Under the pieces are notes generated by a model, which ran no database searches, was not told the origin of the DNA, and saw only the letters and a list, made by a program, of their open reading frames with translations. Source: Lachnospiraceae bacterium (GTDB lineage: Bacteria > Bacillota > Clostridia > Lachnospirales > Lachnospiraceae). Taken from it: a stretch of 64,000 nucleotides of DNA. Every line of letters begins with the position of its first letter. Within the stretch, counting starts at the first letter, position 1. A program made the translations under genes and the position numbers. Location of the stretch: NCBI GenBank assembly GCA_022794255.1, contig JAAWEL010000057.1:28066-92065 (forward strand). The letters run 5' to 3'. This document shows positions 9,486 through 18,602 of this stretch, piece after piece.

Positions 9486-10736
9486 ATGGATAAGAAAAAA
9501 TTATGGGACAATTATAAATTTCCATTGATTTTGCTGGGAGGCATTATCATTGGCGCTATTGTAGGGCTTATTATGGGGGAGAAGGCATCTGTTTTTGAGC
9601 CTTTGGGGCAGATCTTTTTAAATCTGATGTTTACAATCGTGGTACCTATGGTATTTGTGTCAATCACCACTGCTGTGGGAAATATGCTGAATATGAAAAG
9701 GCTGGGAAAGATCCTGGGGAGTTTGGTTCTGACCTTTGTGGTAACAGGCTTGTTTGCAGCGGCTTTGGTGTTGGTTGTGATAAATATATGGCCCCCGGCA
9801 GCAAATACTACTATAGCAATGGGAGCAGCTGAGATGGAGGAAGCTTCTAACATCAGCGATATGATTGTGGGATCTTTGACGGTTAATGATTTTTCCGGGC
9901 TGATGAGCAGAAGTAATATGCTTCCTATCATTGTGTTTGCCATTATGTCTGGCTTGGCAGTGGCATCCTGCGGGGGACAGGAATCTCCGATTGGGAGAAT
10001 TTTAAACAATTTGAACGATGTCATTATGAAAATGGTTGATATGATCATGAAGCTGGCCCCCATTGGTCTTGGTGCATATTTTGCAAATTTGGTAGGAGAA
10101 TTTGGTCCTCAGCTTATAGGAGATTATGGGCGTACTATGGTGATCTATTACCCGATGTGTGCAGTATATGTGCTGGTATTCTTTCCTTTGTACAGTTATT
10201 TTGCAGGAGGAAAGCTGGGAATCCGCAGAATGGTAAAATATATTTTTAATCCCGCTGTCACTGCTTTTGCAACCCAGAGTTCAGTGGCTACACTTCCGGT
10301 AAATATGGAAGCTTGTAAGAAAATTGGGGTACCAGAGGATATAAGCAATATTGTTCTTCCAATGGGAGCTACTATGCATATGGATGGTTCCGTGTTGTCA
10401 TCGATTACAAAGATTGCTTTTTTGTTTGGGATTTTTCAGATGCCTTTTGTCGGAATTGATACATATGCAATGGCAATTGTGGTTTCTATTTTAAGTGCTT
10501 TTGTCCTTTCTGGGGCGCCTGGAGGCGGACTTGTGGGAGAGATGCTGATTGTCAGCTTATTCGGATTTCCAGCAGAAGCCTTTCCATTAATTGCGACCAT
10601 AGGATTTTTGGTAGACCCGGCAGCTACCTGTCTGAATGCGTCAGGTGATACGATTGCATCTATGGTGATTACCCGGCTTGTGGAGGGCAAGGATTGGTTG
10701 GAAAAGAAAATGGCAACAGGGCAATTGGCAGATTAA
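9486..10736 (+). CDS. Dicarboxylate/amino acid:cation symporter (DAACS family)
   Basis: Membrane transporter of 416 residues with about eight hydrophobic segments and the re-entrant loop signatures of the glutamate-transporter fold: serine-rich FATQSSVATLPVN, the MDGSVLSS stretch, GAPGGGLVGEM, and DPAATCLNASGD near the C-terminus. Family substrates include glutamate, aspartate, serine and, for TcyP-type members, L-cystine. Its place between a C-S lyase and RidA suggests it imports cystine or a related amino acid, but this is inference. RBS AGGAG precedes the ATG at 9486. Confidence 0.88.
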   Translation: MDKKKLWDNYKFPLILLGGIIIGAIVGLIMGEKASVFEPLGQIFLNLMFTIVVPMVFVSITTAVGNMLNMKRLGKILGSLVLTFVVTGLFAAALVLVVINIWPPAANTTIAMGAAEMEEASNISDMIVGSLTVNDFSGLMSRSNMLPIIVFAIMSGLAVASCGGQESPIGRILNNLNDVIMKMVDMIMKLAPIGLGAYFANLVGEFGPQLIGDYGRTMVIYYPMCAVYVLVFFPLYSYFAGGKLGIRRMVKYIFNPAVTAFATQSSVATLPVNMEACKKIGVPEDISNIVLPMGATMHMDGSVLSSITKIAFLFGIFQMPFVGIDTYAMAIVVSILSAFVLSGAPGGGLVGEMLIVSLFGFPAEAFPLIATIGFLVDPAATCLNASGDTIASMVITRLVEGKDWLEKKMATGQLAD

Positions 10737-10772
10737 ATTTAAGACAAAATATATAGAAAAAGGAGATAAAAA

Positions 10773-11141
10773 ATGAATGTGATTGAGACAAAGAAGGCAC
10801 CAGGCGCTATTGGACCATATTCTCAAGGTTTTGAGATTCATGGTGTTGTTTACACTTCAGGACAGATTCCGGTAAATCCGGAGAGCGGTAAGATTCCTGA
10901 GGGAATAGCTGCTCAGGCAGAGCAGAGCTGTAAAAATGTGGGAGCAATTCTTGAAGAAGCAGGGACAGGATTGGATAAGGTATTTAAGACTACATGTTTT
11001 TTGGCTGATATGGAAGATTTTGCAGAATTTAATAAAATATATGCAGAGTATTTTGTGTCAAAGCCAGCCAGAAGTTGTGTGGCAGTAAAGAGCCTGCCAA
11101 AAGGAGTTCTGTGTGAGATTGAAGCGATTGCTGTAAAATAA
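10773..11141 (+). CDS. ridA: RidA-family enamine/imine deaminase
   Basis: 122-residue YjgF/YER057c/UK114 protein. RidA hydrolyses 2-aminoacrylate and other enamines released by PLP lyases, preventing damage to PLP enzymes. The family signatures YTSGQIPVNP, the arginine in KPARSCVAV and the glutamate in CEIEAIAV are all present. RBS AAAAGGAG sits before the ATG. Pairing with a C-S lyase that would produce 2-aminoacrylate fits its role well. Confidence 0.93.
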   Translation: MNVIETKKAPGAIGPYSQGFEIHGVVYTSGQIPVNPESGKIPEGIAAQAEQSCKNVGAILEEAGTGLDKVFKTTCFLADMEDFAEFNKIYAEYFVSKPARSCVAVKSLPKGVLCEIEAIAVK

Positions 11142-11162
11142 CAGGAAGGACGGTTGTCAGAT

Positions 11163-12809
11163 ATGAAAGTGCTGATCGTAGGCGGTGTAGCCGGCGGAGC
11201 CGGCACAGCTGCCAGACTGAGGAGAAATGATGAGAAGGCAGAGATTATCCTTTTGGAGAAGGGGCCTCATATTTCCTATGCCAATTGTGGTTTACCTTAT
11301 TATGTTGGAGGGGTGATTCGGGAAAAGGAAAAGCTTCAGCTTCAAACACCGGAAAGCTTTCACAACCGTTTTCGGGTGGATGTAAGAACAGGACATGAGG
11401 TGGTTTCGGTAAATTTGGAAAAGCAGATGGCTGTGATTACCTCGGAAGAAAAAACTTATGAGGAGAGCTATGATAAGCTGGTGCTTTCTCCGGGAGCAGA
11501 ACCAATCATTCCACTTGTGCAGGGAATTAAGGAGAATGAGGATCATATTTTTACTCTGAGAAATGTAGAAGATTCTTATAGAATCTATGATTATATTGAA
11601 GAGAAAAAGCCAAAATATTGTGCGGTGATCGGAGCCGGATTTATCGGGATGGAGATTGCAGAAAATCTTTTTGAAAGAGGGATTTCTGTGTCTATTATTG
11701 AAGGAGCTGACCACGTAATGCCGCCTCTGGATATCGATATGTCTCACCGGATCCACAATGAGATACGTAGCCGGGGAATTGAGCTATATCTGAAGAAGAT
11801 GTGCAGCGGAATAGAAGAGGATCATCTGGTCTTAAGTGATGGAACCAGGGTAAAAGCAGATTTGGTGATTTTAAGCATTGGTGTCCGTCCGGCTACCGGA
11901 TTTTTAAAGGACAGCGGGATTGCTTTGGGGCATAGGGGAGAAATTATTGTCAATGAATATATGGAAACATCTCACCAGAATATTTATGCATTGGGAGATG
12001 CGGTGGCCGTTTCTCATGTGGTAAACGGTCAGAAGGTTTTGATTCCCCTTGCATCTCCGGCAAATAAACAGGGGAGGATTGTGGGAGACAATCTTTGCGG
12101 AAAGCGCTGTGCCTATAAGGGAAGCCAGGGAACCTCCATTATGAAGTTTTTTGATCTGACAGTGGCAGTTACCGGAGAGAAGGAAGAGAGTCTTAAGTCC
12201 CAGGGACGTTCTTATGGAAAGATATTTACAGTATCAGCTTCCCATGCCGGATATTATCCGGGAGGAAGTCAGATGTATATTAAAACTTTGTTTGAACCAG
12301 AGAGCGGCAGGATTTTAGGAGCGCAGATTGTTGGGAAGGATGGGGTGGATAAGAGAATTGATCTGTTGGCCAATGCGGTTCGTTTTGGGCAGACCTGCTA
12401 TCAGCTTCAGGAGGAGGAGCTGTCCTATGCCCCGCCGTTTTCTTCCGCTAAAGATCCGGTAAATATGGTTGGATATGTAATTGAGAATGTCCTGGAGGGA
12501 AAGATGAATCCCTATTATATAGAGGATGTGGAGAACATTCCGGAAAATGCAGTTTGTCTGGATGTCCGGAAAAAAGAGGAATATGATAGCGGTCATATTC
12601 CTGGTTATCAAAATATCCCCTTGGATGAATTGCGGGAGCACTTAGAAGAAATCGACCAATCAAAGGAGATCTATCTGACTTGTCAGATTGGTTTAAGAGG
12701 TTATCTGGCTCAGTGCATCCTGGCTCAAAACGGGATTGAGACAAGAAATCTTTCGGGAGGATATGCTCTATGGAAGGAGATGGACCAGGACAGAAATACA
12801 AAAGTGTAA
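11163..12809 (+). CDS. CoA-disulfide reductase / NADH oxidase with C-terminal rhodanese domain
   Basis: FAD/NAD(P)-dependent disulfide reductase fused to a sulfurtransferase, 548 residues from ATG 11163 (TTG at 11154 is too close to the RBS). The N-terminal GGVAGGAGTAARLRR motif binds FAD; the redox-active single cysteine C42 lies in SYANCGLPYY. A second Rossmann motif GAGFIGMEIAENL binds NAD(P)H and IYALGDA contacts FAD. The last 90 residues form a rhodanese domain with active-site C507 in LTCQIGLRG. Characterised fusions reduce CoA disulfides, persulfides or polysulfides. In this operon it probably handles persulfide or thiol disulfide from cystine breakdown. Confidence 0.92.
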   Translation: MKVLIVGGVAGGAGTAARLRRNDEKAEIILLEKGPHISYANCGLPYYVGGVIREKEKLQLQTPESFHNRFRVDVRTGHEVVSVNLEKQMAVITSEEKTYEESYDKLVLSPGAEPIIPLVQGIKENEDHIFTLRNVEDSYRIYDYIEEKKPKYCAVIGAGFIGMEIAENLFERGISVSIIEGADHVMPPLDIDMSHRIHNEIRSRGIELYLKKMCSGIEEDHLVLSDGTRVKADLVILSIGVRPATGFLKDSGIALGHRGEIIVNEYMETSHQNIYALGDAVAVSHVVNGQKVLIPLASPANKQGRIVGDNLCGKRCAYKGSQGTSIMKFFDLTVAVTGEKEESLKSQGRSYGKIFTVSASHAGYYPGGSQMYIKTLFEPESGRILGAQIVGKDGVDKRIDLLANAVRFGQTCYQLQEEELSYAPPFSSAKDPVNMVGYVIENVLEGKMNPYYIEDVENIPENAVCLDVRKKEEYDSGHIPGYQNIPLDELREHLEEIDQSKEIYLTCQIGLRGYLAQCILAQNGIETRNLSGGYALWKEMDQDRNTKV

Positions 12810-12892
12810 AAAGACAAAGAAACAGCTGTATAGGTGCAGCTTCCGAAAAAAAATCATTATAATTTGTGGAAAAGAAAGAGAGGATATGAATC

Positions 12893-13153
12893 ATGAAAGT
12901 TACTGTTATTGGAAGTCATCTGTGTCCGGATACTCTGTATGCTCTGAATCAGCTGGTGGCAAAAAAAGCTGATATTGATTTTAAAAATCTGTCAGCAAGC
13001 CTGCCGGATCTTAAGGTTTATTTGGCTCAGAGAGAGGGAAATTCTTTATATGAGGCTGTGAGAGAAAAAGGAGGAATTGGGATCCCATGTTTTGTGATGG
13101 AAGATGGGAATACCACACTGGATTTAGATGAGGTGTTGAACATTTTGGGATAA
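12893..13153 (+). CDS. Glutaredoxin-related thioredoxin-fold protein
   Basis: Small 86-residue protein starting MKVTVIGSHLCPDT. The single N-terminal cysteine in CPDT (C11) resembles a glutaredoxin active site lacking the second cysteine, and the GIPCFVMEDG stretch has the cis-proline region with another cysteine. It begins 84 nt after the CoA-disulfide reductase and ends the operon before a terminator. A role in persulfide or disulfide exchange is inferred from position; no partner is certain. Confidence 0.75.
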   Translation: MKVTVIGSHLCPDTLYALNQLVAKKADIDFKNLSASLPDLKVYLAQREGNSLYEAVREKGGIGIPCFVMEDGNTTLDLDEVLNILG

Positions 13154-13208
13154 AATATAATTATTATTGAAAAATAAGGTGTTAAACAATATAAAATCTA
13201 AATATGAT

Positions 13209-13246
13209 CCGGGGATCTAAGACAGGTTCCCGGTTTTGTTTTTTTT
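13209..13246 (+). terminator. Rho-independent terminator of the malY operon
   Basis: CCGGGGA pairs with TTCCCGG around an 11-nt loop and is followed by a run of T residues broken by a single G. Confidence 0.82.
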
Positions 13247-13252
13247 AGAATA

Positions 13253-13281
13253 TTGACATAATTTTAAGCACTTGTTACAAT
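13253..13281 (+). promoter_or_regulatory. Sigma-70-type promoter of the hybrid kinase
   Basis: TTGACA, a 17-nt spacer and TACAAT, starting just past the preceding terminator; this gives the kinase gene its own transcript. Confidence 0.75.
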
Positions 13282-13369
13282 AGTATATAAGGTGAAATAT
13301 CGTTTATTTAAAAGAATCTATGATGTATAACACAGAATGACCATTACAGAATTCAGGGAGGAACGAGGG

Positions 13370-16300
13370 ATGTATCATTGCCATATTCAATTCTATTTGG
13401 TAGGCAATCATGGCAGGGTATTTGATATAGTAAAGGAAATGCCTCCGCTTGAGAATTTTACACATGATTTTTTTGAAAGTAAAGAGCCGGACAATAATCT
13501 GGTAGCTGAAGCAGACGTGATTCTGGCTGATTTTCAAAATATGGATGTGAAAAAGGCGTTTCAGATATTGATATCGGGTAAAAGGGACAAGACCGAGATT
13601 ATTTTGCTTGTTAATGAAAACCAGATAGTACTTTTGGAAAATGAAGAACTGGCAATGATTAAGGATATATGGACAATGCCCATGTCCGGAGAAGAGATAA
13701 AATTCCGTTTTTTCAGATGGCAGCAGATTTATAAAATGAGCAAGGATTTTTGGCAGACAAATCATTATTTGGAGGCTGCAATCAATAATGTTCCCAATCT
13801 TGTCTGGTTTAAGGATAAGGATGGGGTACATGAGAAGGTAAATGACAGTTTTTGCAAAACGGTTAATAAAACCAAGAAGCAGGTAGAAGGGCGCAGACAT
13901 GCTTACATATGGGACGTAGACCAAGATGATCCTGCCTGTATTGAATCAGAGAAAGAGGTTATGACAAAGAGGCAGACCTGTGTATCAGAGGAGACTATTA
14001 AAACAGGAGAAGGGATACGCCTTCTTACCACATACAAATCTCCTTTATATGATGTTGATGGAAGTGTAATGGGAACAGTAGGTGTGGCCATTGATGTGAC
14101 GCAGGAGCGGGCCTATGAGCAGGAGATTGTAGAAAAAAACCGGACTCTGGAAACGATTTTCACTACAATGGACTGTGGAGTAATGTGCCATACCATAGAT
14201 GGATCACGGATAATCAGTGTAAACCGGGCTGCTCTTAACATTTTGGGATATGAGTCCCAGGAAGAAATGATAGCAGATGGATTTGATATGGTAGCCACTT
14301 CGGTATTGGACGAAGATAAAGAGAAACTGCGGTCATGTATTATGGAATTGAAAAAGGAAGGAGACAGTGTAAGCGTAGAGTACAGGGTCCGCAAAAAAAA
14401 CGGGGATATTCGGCATGTTATGGGCAATGTTAAGGTTTTAAGGGAAAAGGGAGCGCTTCTTTATCAACGCTTTCTTCTAGACTGTACGGCCCAGAAGTTA
14501 CAGGAAAAGGAAAATGAAAGACGCCATATGGAGCTGATCCATGCCTTAAGTATTGATTATAATCTGGTTTGTTTTTTTGATCTTAGTACTGGAAATGGAA
14601 TGTCTCTTAGAATTGATGAGGACAGAGATAAAATATTTAGTTCTGTTTTTTCCGGAAATATCATATTGGAAAAATGTATGGAGCAATATATAGAGAGATT
14701 TGTCTATGAGGAGGATAAAGAACTTCTGAGAGAGATATTTTCTAAAGAAAATCTTGAAAAAGAGCTGGAGAAAAAGAAGCAGTATTATGTAAATTACCGC
14801 ATTGTGAATGACAATGAAATGAAGTATTTCCAGATAAAGGTAGTACGTGCGGGAAAATGGGACAGAGGTCATGGTATTGTTTTAGGAATCCGCAGTGTAG
14901 ATGAAGAAATCCGCAATGAGATGGAGAAGAAAAATCTCCTGGAGGATGCACTTTTACAGGCAAATCGGGCAAATAAAGCAAAGAGTGTATTTCTCTCTAA
15001 TATGTCTCATGATATCCGTACACCCATGAATGCAATCGTGGGCTTTACTGCATTGGCTATGACTCACAGTGATAAGAAAGATCAGGTGGAGGAATATTTG
15101 GGAAAGATTATGACATCCGGAAATCATCTTCTTAGCCTGATCAATGATGTTTTGGATATGAGCCGGATTGAAAGCGGAAAAATGCATCTTGAGGAAAAGC
15201 CATGTCGTTTGCCAGATATTCTCCATGGCCTTCGGAATATTGTGCAGGCAGATATCCATGCAAAACAGCTTGAGCTGTATATAGACACGGTAGATATATT
15301 GGATGAAGATATTTATTGTGATAAGCTTCGTCTGAATCAGGTATTGCTAAATCTTCTGAGCAATGCAGTGAAGTATACTGGAGCAGGTGGAATCATCAGC
15401 ATAAGAATCGCAGAAAAACCAGGAGCACCAGCTGGTCATGCCAACTACGAATTTTGTATTAAAGATACAGGTATTGGTATGAGTCAGGAATTTTTATCTC
15501 ATATTTTTGAACCCTTTGAGAGAGAGAAAAATACTACGATTAGCCGAATCCAAGGTACTGGTCTTGGAATGGCTATTACAAAAAATATTGTGGATATGAT
15601 GAATGGTTCCATTGAGGTGAAAAGTGAGGAGGGAGTAGGGACAGAGTTTATTGTTTCTTTCACATTCCGTTTGAATAAGGAGGAGAAAGGACCCCAAGAT
15701 ATTCCGGAACTTAAAAACTGCAGAGCTTTGGTTGTGGATGATGACTTTAATACCTGTGACAGTGTTTCCTACATGCTTGGTCAGATTGGAATGAGGGCAG
15801 AGTGGACCTTGTCAGGAAAGGAAGCGGTGTTGCGCACCCATCAGGCAGTTATGCGGGGGGATGCATATTGTGTATATATTGTAGACTGGATGCTTCCAGA
15901 TATGAATGGTATTGAGGTGGCTCGCAGAATCAGGAAAGAGATGGGTGAGGATGTTCCGATTATAGTATTGACTGCATATGATTGGTCAGAGATTGAGAAG
16001 GAGGCAAAGGAGGCAGGTGTTACAACCTTCTGCAGTAAACCTTTGTTCTTGTCAGAGCTGAGAAGCTGTCTGTATTCGATTGTGAATGCAGATGAATCGG
16101 AGCGTGAAGGGGATAATCAGAAGATCAATCTGCCTACAGGACGGATTTTATTGGCAGAGGATAATGAGCTGAATCAGGAGATTGCGGTGGAGCTTTTAAG
16201 CGATGCAGGCTTTACCACAGATGTTGCAGAAAACGGCCAGGTTGCAGTGGAGATGTTGAATAAATCAGAACCTGGATATTATCAGCTGATTCTTATGGAT

Positions 16301-16513
16301 ATCCAAATGCCGGTTATGAATGGTTATGAGGCCACAAAGATTATACGAAATCTGGATAACCGGAAGCTGGCATCCATACCGGTTTTGGCCATGACAGCCA
16401 ATGCCTTTGAGGAGGATAGGCAGGAGGCTTTGCGAAGTGGAATGAATGGCCATATAGCAAAACCTATTGATATTGGGAAATTGTTTGACACTTTAGGGAA
16501 AATATTAAAATAA
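13370..16513 (+). CDS. Hybrid sensor histidine kinase with PAS domains and two receivers
   Basis: 1047 residues from ATG 13370 (RBS AGGGAGG, 8-nt gap); an ATG at 13337 in frame lacks a good RBS. Order: an N-terminal region (about 1-125) that looks like a degenerate receiver (VILADFQN, IWTMPMSGEE), two or three PAS/PAC units (130-520), HisKA with phospho-acceptor H547 in SNMSHDIRTPMNA, HATPase with NLLSNAVKYT and GTGLGMAI, receiver 1 with D839 in VDWMLPDMNG, receiver 2 with D977 in LMDIQMPVMNG. No transmembrane segment is evident, so it is probably cytosolic. No response regulator or HPt gene adjoins it; targets are unknown. Confidence 0.92.
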   Translation: MYHCHIQFYLVGNHGRVFDIVKEMPPLENFTHDFFESKEPDNNLVAEADVILADFQNMDVKKAFQILISGKRDKTEIILLVNENQIVLLENEELAMIKDIWTMPMSGEEIKFRFFRWQQIYKMSKDFWQTNHYLEAAINNVPNLVWFKDKDGVHEKVNDSFCKTVNKTKKQVEGRRHAYIWDVDQDDPACIESEKEVMTKRQTCVSEETIKTGEGIRLLTTYKSPLYDVDGSVMGTVGVAIDVTQERAYEQEIVEKNRTLETIFTTMDCGVMCHTIDGSRIISVNRAALNILGYESQEEMIADGFDMVATSVLDEDKEKLRSCIMELKKEGDSVSVEYRVRKKNGDIRHVMGNVKVLREKGALLYQRFLLDCTAQKLQEKENERRHMELIHALSIDYNLVCFFDLSTGNGMSLRIDEDRDKIFSSVFSGNIILEKCMEQYIERFVYEEDKELLREIFSKENLEKELEKKKQYYVNYRIVNDNEMKYFQIKVVRAGKWDRGHGIVLGIRSVDEEIRNEMEKKNLLEDALLQANRANKAKSVFLSNMSHDIRTPMNAIVGFTALAMTHSDKKDQVEEYLGKIMTSGNHLLSLINDVLDMSRIESGKMHLEEKPCRLPDILHGLRNIVQADIHAKQLELYIDTVDILDEDIYCDKLRLNQVLLNLLSNAVKYTGAGGIISIRIAEKPGAPAGHANYEFCIKDTGIGMSQEFLSHIFEPFEREKNTTISRIQGTGLGMAITKNIVDMMNGSIEVKSEEGVGTEFIVSFTFRLNKEEKGPQDIPELKNCRALVVDDDFNTCDSVSYMLGQIGMRAEWTLSGKEAVLRTHQAVMRGDAYCVYIVDWMLPDMNGIEVARRIRKEMGEDVPIIVLTAYDWSEIEKEAKEAGVTTFCSKPLFLSELRSCLYSIVNADESEREGDNQKINLPTGRILLAEDNELNQEIAVELLSDAGFTTDVAENGQVAVEMLNKSEPGYYQLILMDIQMPVMNGYEATKIIRNLDNRKLASIPVLAMTANAFEEDRQEALRSGMNGHIAKPIDIGKLFDTLGKILK

Positions 16514-16517
16514 ATAC

Positions 16518-16569
16518 AATCCCACAGGAAAAGAGAATGTTGAAAAACATCAATTCCTGTGGGATTTTT
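16518..16569. terminator. Bidirectional terminator between kinase and GntR gene
   Basis: AATCCCACAGGAA and TTCCTGTGGGATT form a 13-bp stem enclosing a smaller ATGTT/AACAT hairpin, with TTTTT on the plus-strand side. It separates convergent genes. Confidence 0.85.
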
Positions 16570-16572
16570 GAT

Positions 16573-17256
16573 TCAGTCATTTCCCATCTTTTCTCCTGAA
16601 CTGACCGAAGCAAGATTTTCGCGATTCAAAAGCAGTTCAAAGGTGGCATTTTTAGATTGGAGCAGATGCTCATACATGGCATCTGCTGCTGCCTTCCACT
16701 CTTTTTTTATACATGCCTTTATGATGGCCAGATGCTCATTTCTGGTATCCTCCAAACGCTGTTCCGCTCTTTGGCCGGTAATGATGCGGAAGCGTTGGTT
16801 CTGATTATTGATAATTTTGAAATATTCCTGTATATAGTGATTGGGTACGGCACTGTTAAGAAAGCTGTGGAAGTTATCATCTAATATAAAAAAGGTTTTC
16901 GCATTCTGAGTGATATCTAATCGCAAAAGATTCTGATAGTAATCTAAAAGAATTCTCTCATCCAGCGTATAGCCGTAGTTTCGAATACTATAAGGTTCCA
17001 GCAAAAGGCGCAGTTCAAAAATATTATTCACTTCAGAAATAGAGAGACTGGAAACCACAATCCCTTTTTTAGAACGGATGGTAACAAGACCTTCCTGCTC
17101 TAAGCGGCTCAGGGCATCTCGAATGGGAGTCCGGCTTACATGAAAGGTTTCGCAGAGAACGGCTTCATTTAAATGCATACCAGGAGCATATTCACAATTG
17201 AGAATCTTTTCCTTGATATTGTCGTAGGCTTGGACTTTCAAGCTTTTTTTTGTCAT
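16573..17256 (-). CDS. GntR family transcriptional regulator, FCD subfamily
   Basis: 227-residue regulator from the ATG at 17254-17256 (RBS GAGGAGG, 9-nt gap); a reading from 17349 would add a segment with no family counterpart. The N-terminal winged helix has the GntR hallmark HVSRTPIRDALSRLEQEGLV; the remainder is an all-helical FCD ligand domain with the metal-binding pattern residues DxxxH (DDNFH), and further histidines near EHL. It diverges from the dehydrogenase/PepD/ABC operon, with TGTATACA-type sites in the gap, so it probably controls that operon in response to a substrate or product. The effector is unknown. Confidence 0.9.
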   Translation of the reverse strand: MTKKSLKVQAYDNIKEKILNCEYAPGMHLNEAVLCETFHVSRTPIRDALSRLEQEGLVTIRSKKGIVVSSLSISEVNNIFELRLLLEPYSIRNYGYTLDERILLDYYQNLLRLDITQNAKTFFILDDNFHSFLNSAVPNHYIQEYFKIINNQNQRFRIITGQRAEQRLEDTRNEHLAIIKACIKKEWKAAADAMYEHLLQSKNATFELLLNRENLASVSSGEKMGND

Positions 17257-17301
17257 GCCAAAAAACCTCCTCAGGTACAATTTGGATGTTGTTATGAATC
17301 C

Positions 17302-17330
17302 ATTATAGATGAAATAAGGGAAAAAACCAA
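17302..17330 (-). promoter_or_regulatory. Promoter of the GntR gene
   Basis: On the minus strand TTGGTT, 17 nt, TATAAT. A TTGGATACAA sequence at 17370-17379, one base off the palindrome TTGTATACAA, lies 40 bp upstream and could be a second site for the regulator. Confidence 0.6.
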
Positions 17331-17499
17331 GGGAGACGAGACAATTCAAAAAAAGAAATTCACTTCATATTGGATACAATAAAGTGAGAAGAGATGATGT
17401 AAAAGGATAAAACAAGGGAAGAAAAACTAAAAAATTAGATGAATGTTATAAAAAAGACAATAAAAAACAAATAAAATAGTGAAAATATCAAGAAAACTA

Positions 17500-17528
17500 T
17501 TGACAATTATAAAAAAATCATATACATT
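17500..17528 (+). promoter_or_regulatory. Promoter of the dehydrogenase/ABC operon
   Basis: TTGACA, 17-nt spacer and TACATT; the predicted transcription start falls at about 17535, some 35 nt before the first gene. Confidence 0.7.
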
Positions 17529-17532
17529 ATGA

Positions 17533-17540
17533 TGTATACA
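17533..17540. promoter_or_regulatory. Candidate GntR/FCD operator
   Basis: Palindrome TGTATACA sits on the predicted transcription start, where a bound repressor would block initiation. FCD-type GntR proteins often bind TTGTATACAA-like sites. Confidence 0.55.
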
Positions 17541-17569
17541 ACATGAAATATAAAGGAGCAATAAGGGCT

Positions 17570-18589
17570 ATGAAGTCTGTTTTTATTGAAAATCCGCACC
17601 AAGTAGTTATGAAGGATCTTCCCTGTCCGGTGCGCAAACCAGGGGAAGCTTTGCTGAAGCTGCTCTATGGCGGTATTTGCGGAAGTGATCTGGGCTCTTA
17701 CCGGGGCACATTTGCCTATTTTTCCTATCCCCGGACCCCAGGTCATGAGTTTTCAGCAGAGATTGTGGAGGTTGATGACAATGGTTATGGACTGAAACAG
17801 GGAATGGTGGTCACCTGTAATCCTTATTTTAATTGCGGAGAATGTTATTCCTGCAGGCGCGGACTGGTAAATGCCTGTATGGATAATCAGACAATGGGAG
17901 TTCAGAGAGAGGGAGCTTTTTCTGAATACATCACAATGCCTTTGGAAAGAATTTATGATGGAAAGGGATTGGATCCCAGAGTTCTTGCCGTGATTGAGCC
18001 TCTATGCATCAGCTATCATGGAGTAAAGCGAGCAGAGGTAAAAGAATTTGATAAAGTTTTAATCGTGGGAGCTGGTACCATCGGCATACTGGCGGCCATT
18101 GCGGCAAAGCAGAAGGGAGCTATTGTATACATTACAGATGTTTCGGAGGTCAAGCTGCAGCTGGCCAGAGAATTTGGTGTGGATGGTACGATCTGTGTCA
18201 ACAATTCTTACTCTTATCAGAAAGCAGTGGATGAAATTACCGGAGGAAGCGGATTTGATGTGACGATTGAGGCTGTGGGCCTTCCATCCACTTTTCAAAA
18301 TTGCATTGATGCGGCGGCATTCGGAGGCAAGATGGTACTGATTGGCGTGGGAAAGAAAAATCTGGATTTTAATTTTACTATGATACAGAAAAAGGAATTA
18401 AACGTTTATGGTTCCCGAAATTCCCTGAAGCCAGATTTCTTGGAATTGATTGACTTAGTGAGGGAGGGGAAAATTCCTCTTGAAAAAATCATAACTAACA
18501 CCTACAAATTTGATGAGGCGCCCCGGGCTTTTCGGGAGCTGGATGAAAATGCAGGAGAGATGTTAAAGGTGTTGATTGACTTTACCTGA
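17570..18589 (+). CDS. Zinc-binding medium-chain dehydrogenase
   Basis: NAD(P)-dependent zinc alcohol/polyol dehydrogenase, 339 residues. ATG 17570 follows AAAGGAG by 11 nt; the codon at 17543 is too near the transcription start. Catalytic zinc ligands C37 (GGICGSD) and H59/E60 (GHEF) and the structural zinc cysteines C89, C92, C95 and C103 (NCGECYSCRRGLVNAC) are present, as is the Rossmann motif GAGTIG. The closest recognised relatives are gulonate/galactitol-phosphate/threonine dehydrogenase-like enzymes; the substrate is not resolved. It leads a GntR-controlled operon with PepD and an ABC importer. Confidence 0.9.
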   Translation: MKSVFIENPHQVVMKDLPCPVRKPGEALLKLLYGGICGSDLGSYRGTFAYFSYPRTPGHEFSAEIVEVDDNGYGLKQGMVVTCNPYFNCGECYSCRRGLVNACMDNQTMGVQREGAFSEYITMPLERIYDGKGLDPRVLAVIEPLCISYHGVKRAEVKEFDKVLIVGAGTIGILAAIAAKQKGAIVYITDVSEVKLQLAREFGVDGTICVNNSYSYQKAVDEITGGSGFDVTIEAVGLPSTFQNCIDAAAFGGKMVLIGVGKKNLDFNFTMIQKKELNVYGSRNSLKPDFLELIDLVREGKIPLEKIITNTYKFDEAPRAFRELDENAGEMLKVLIDFT

Positions 18590-18602
18590 AAGGAAGAAAG
18601 CT

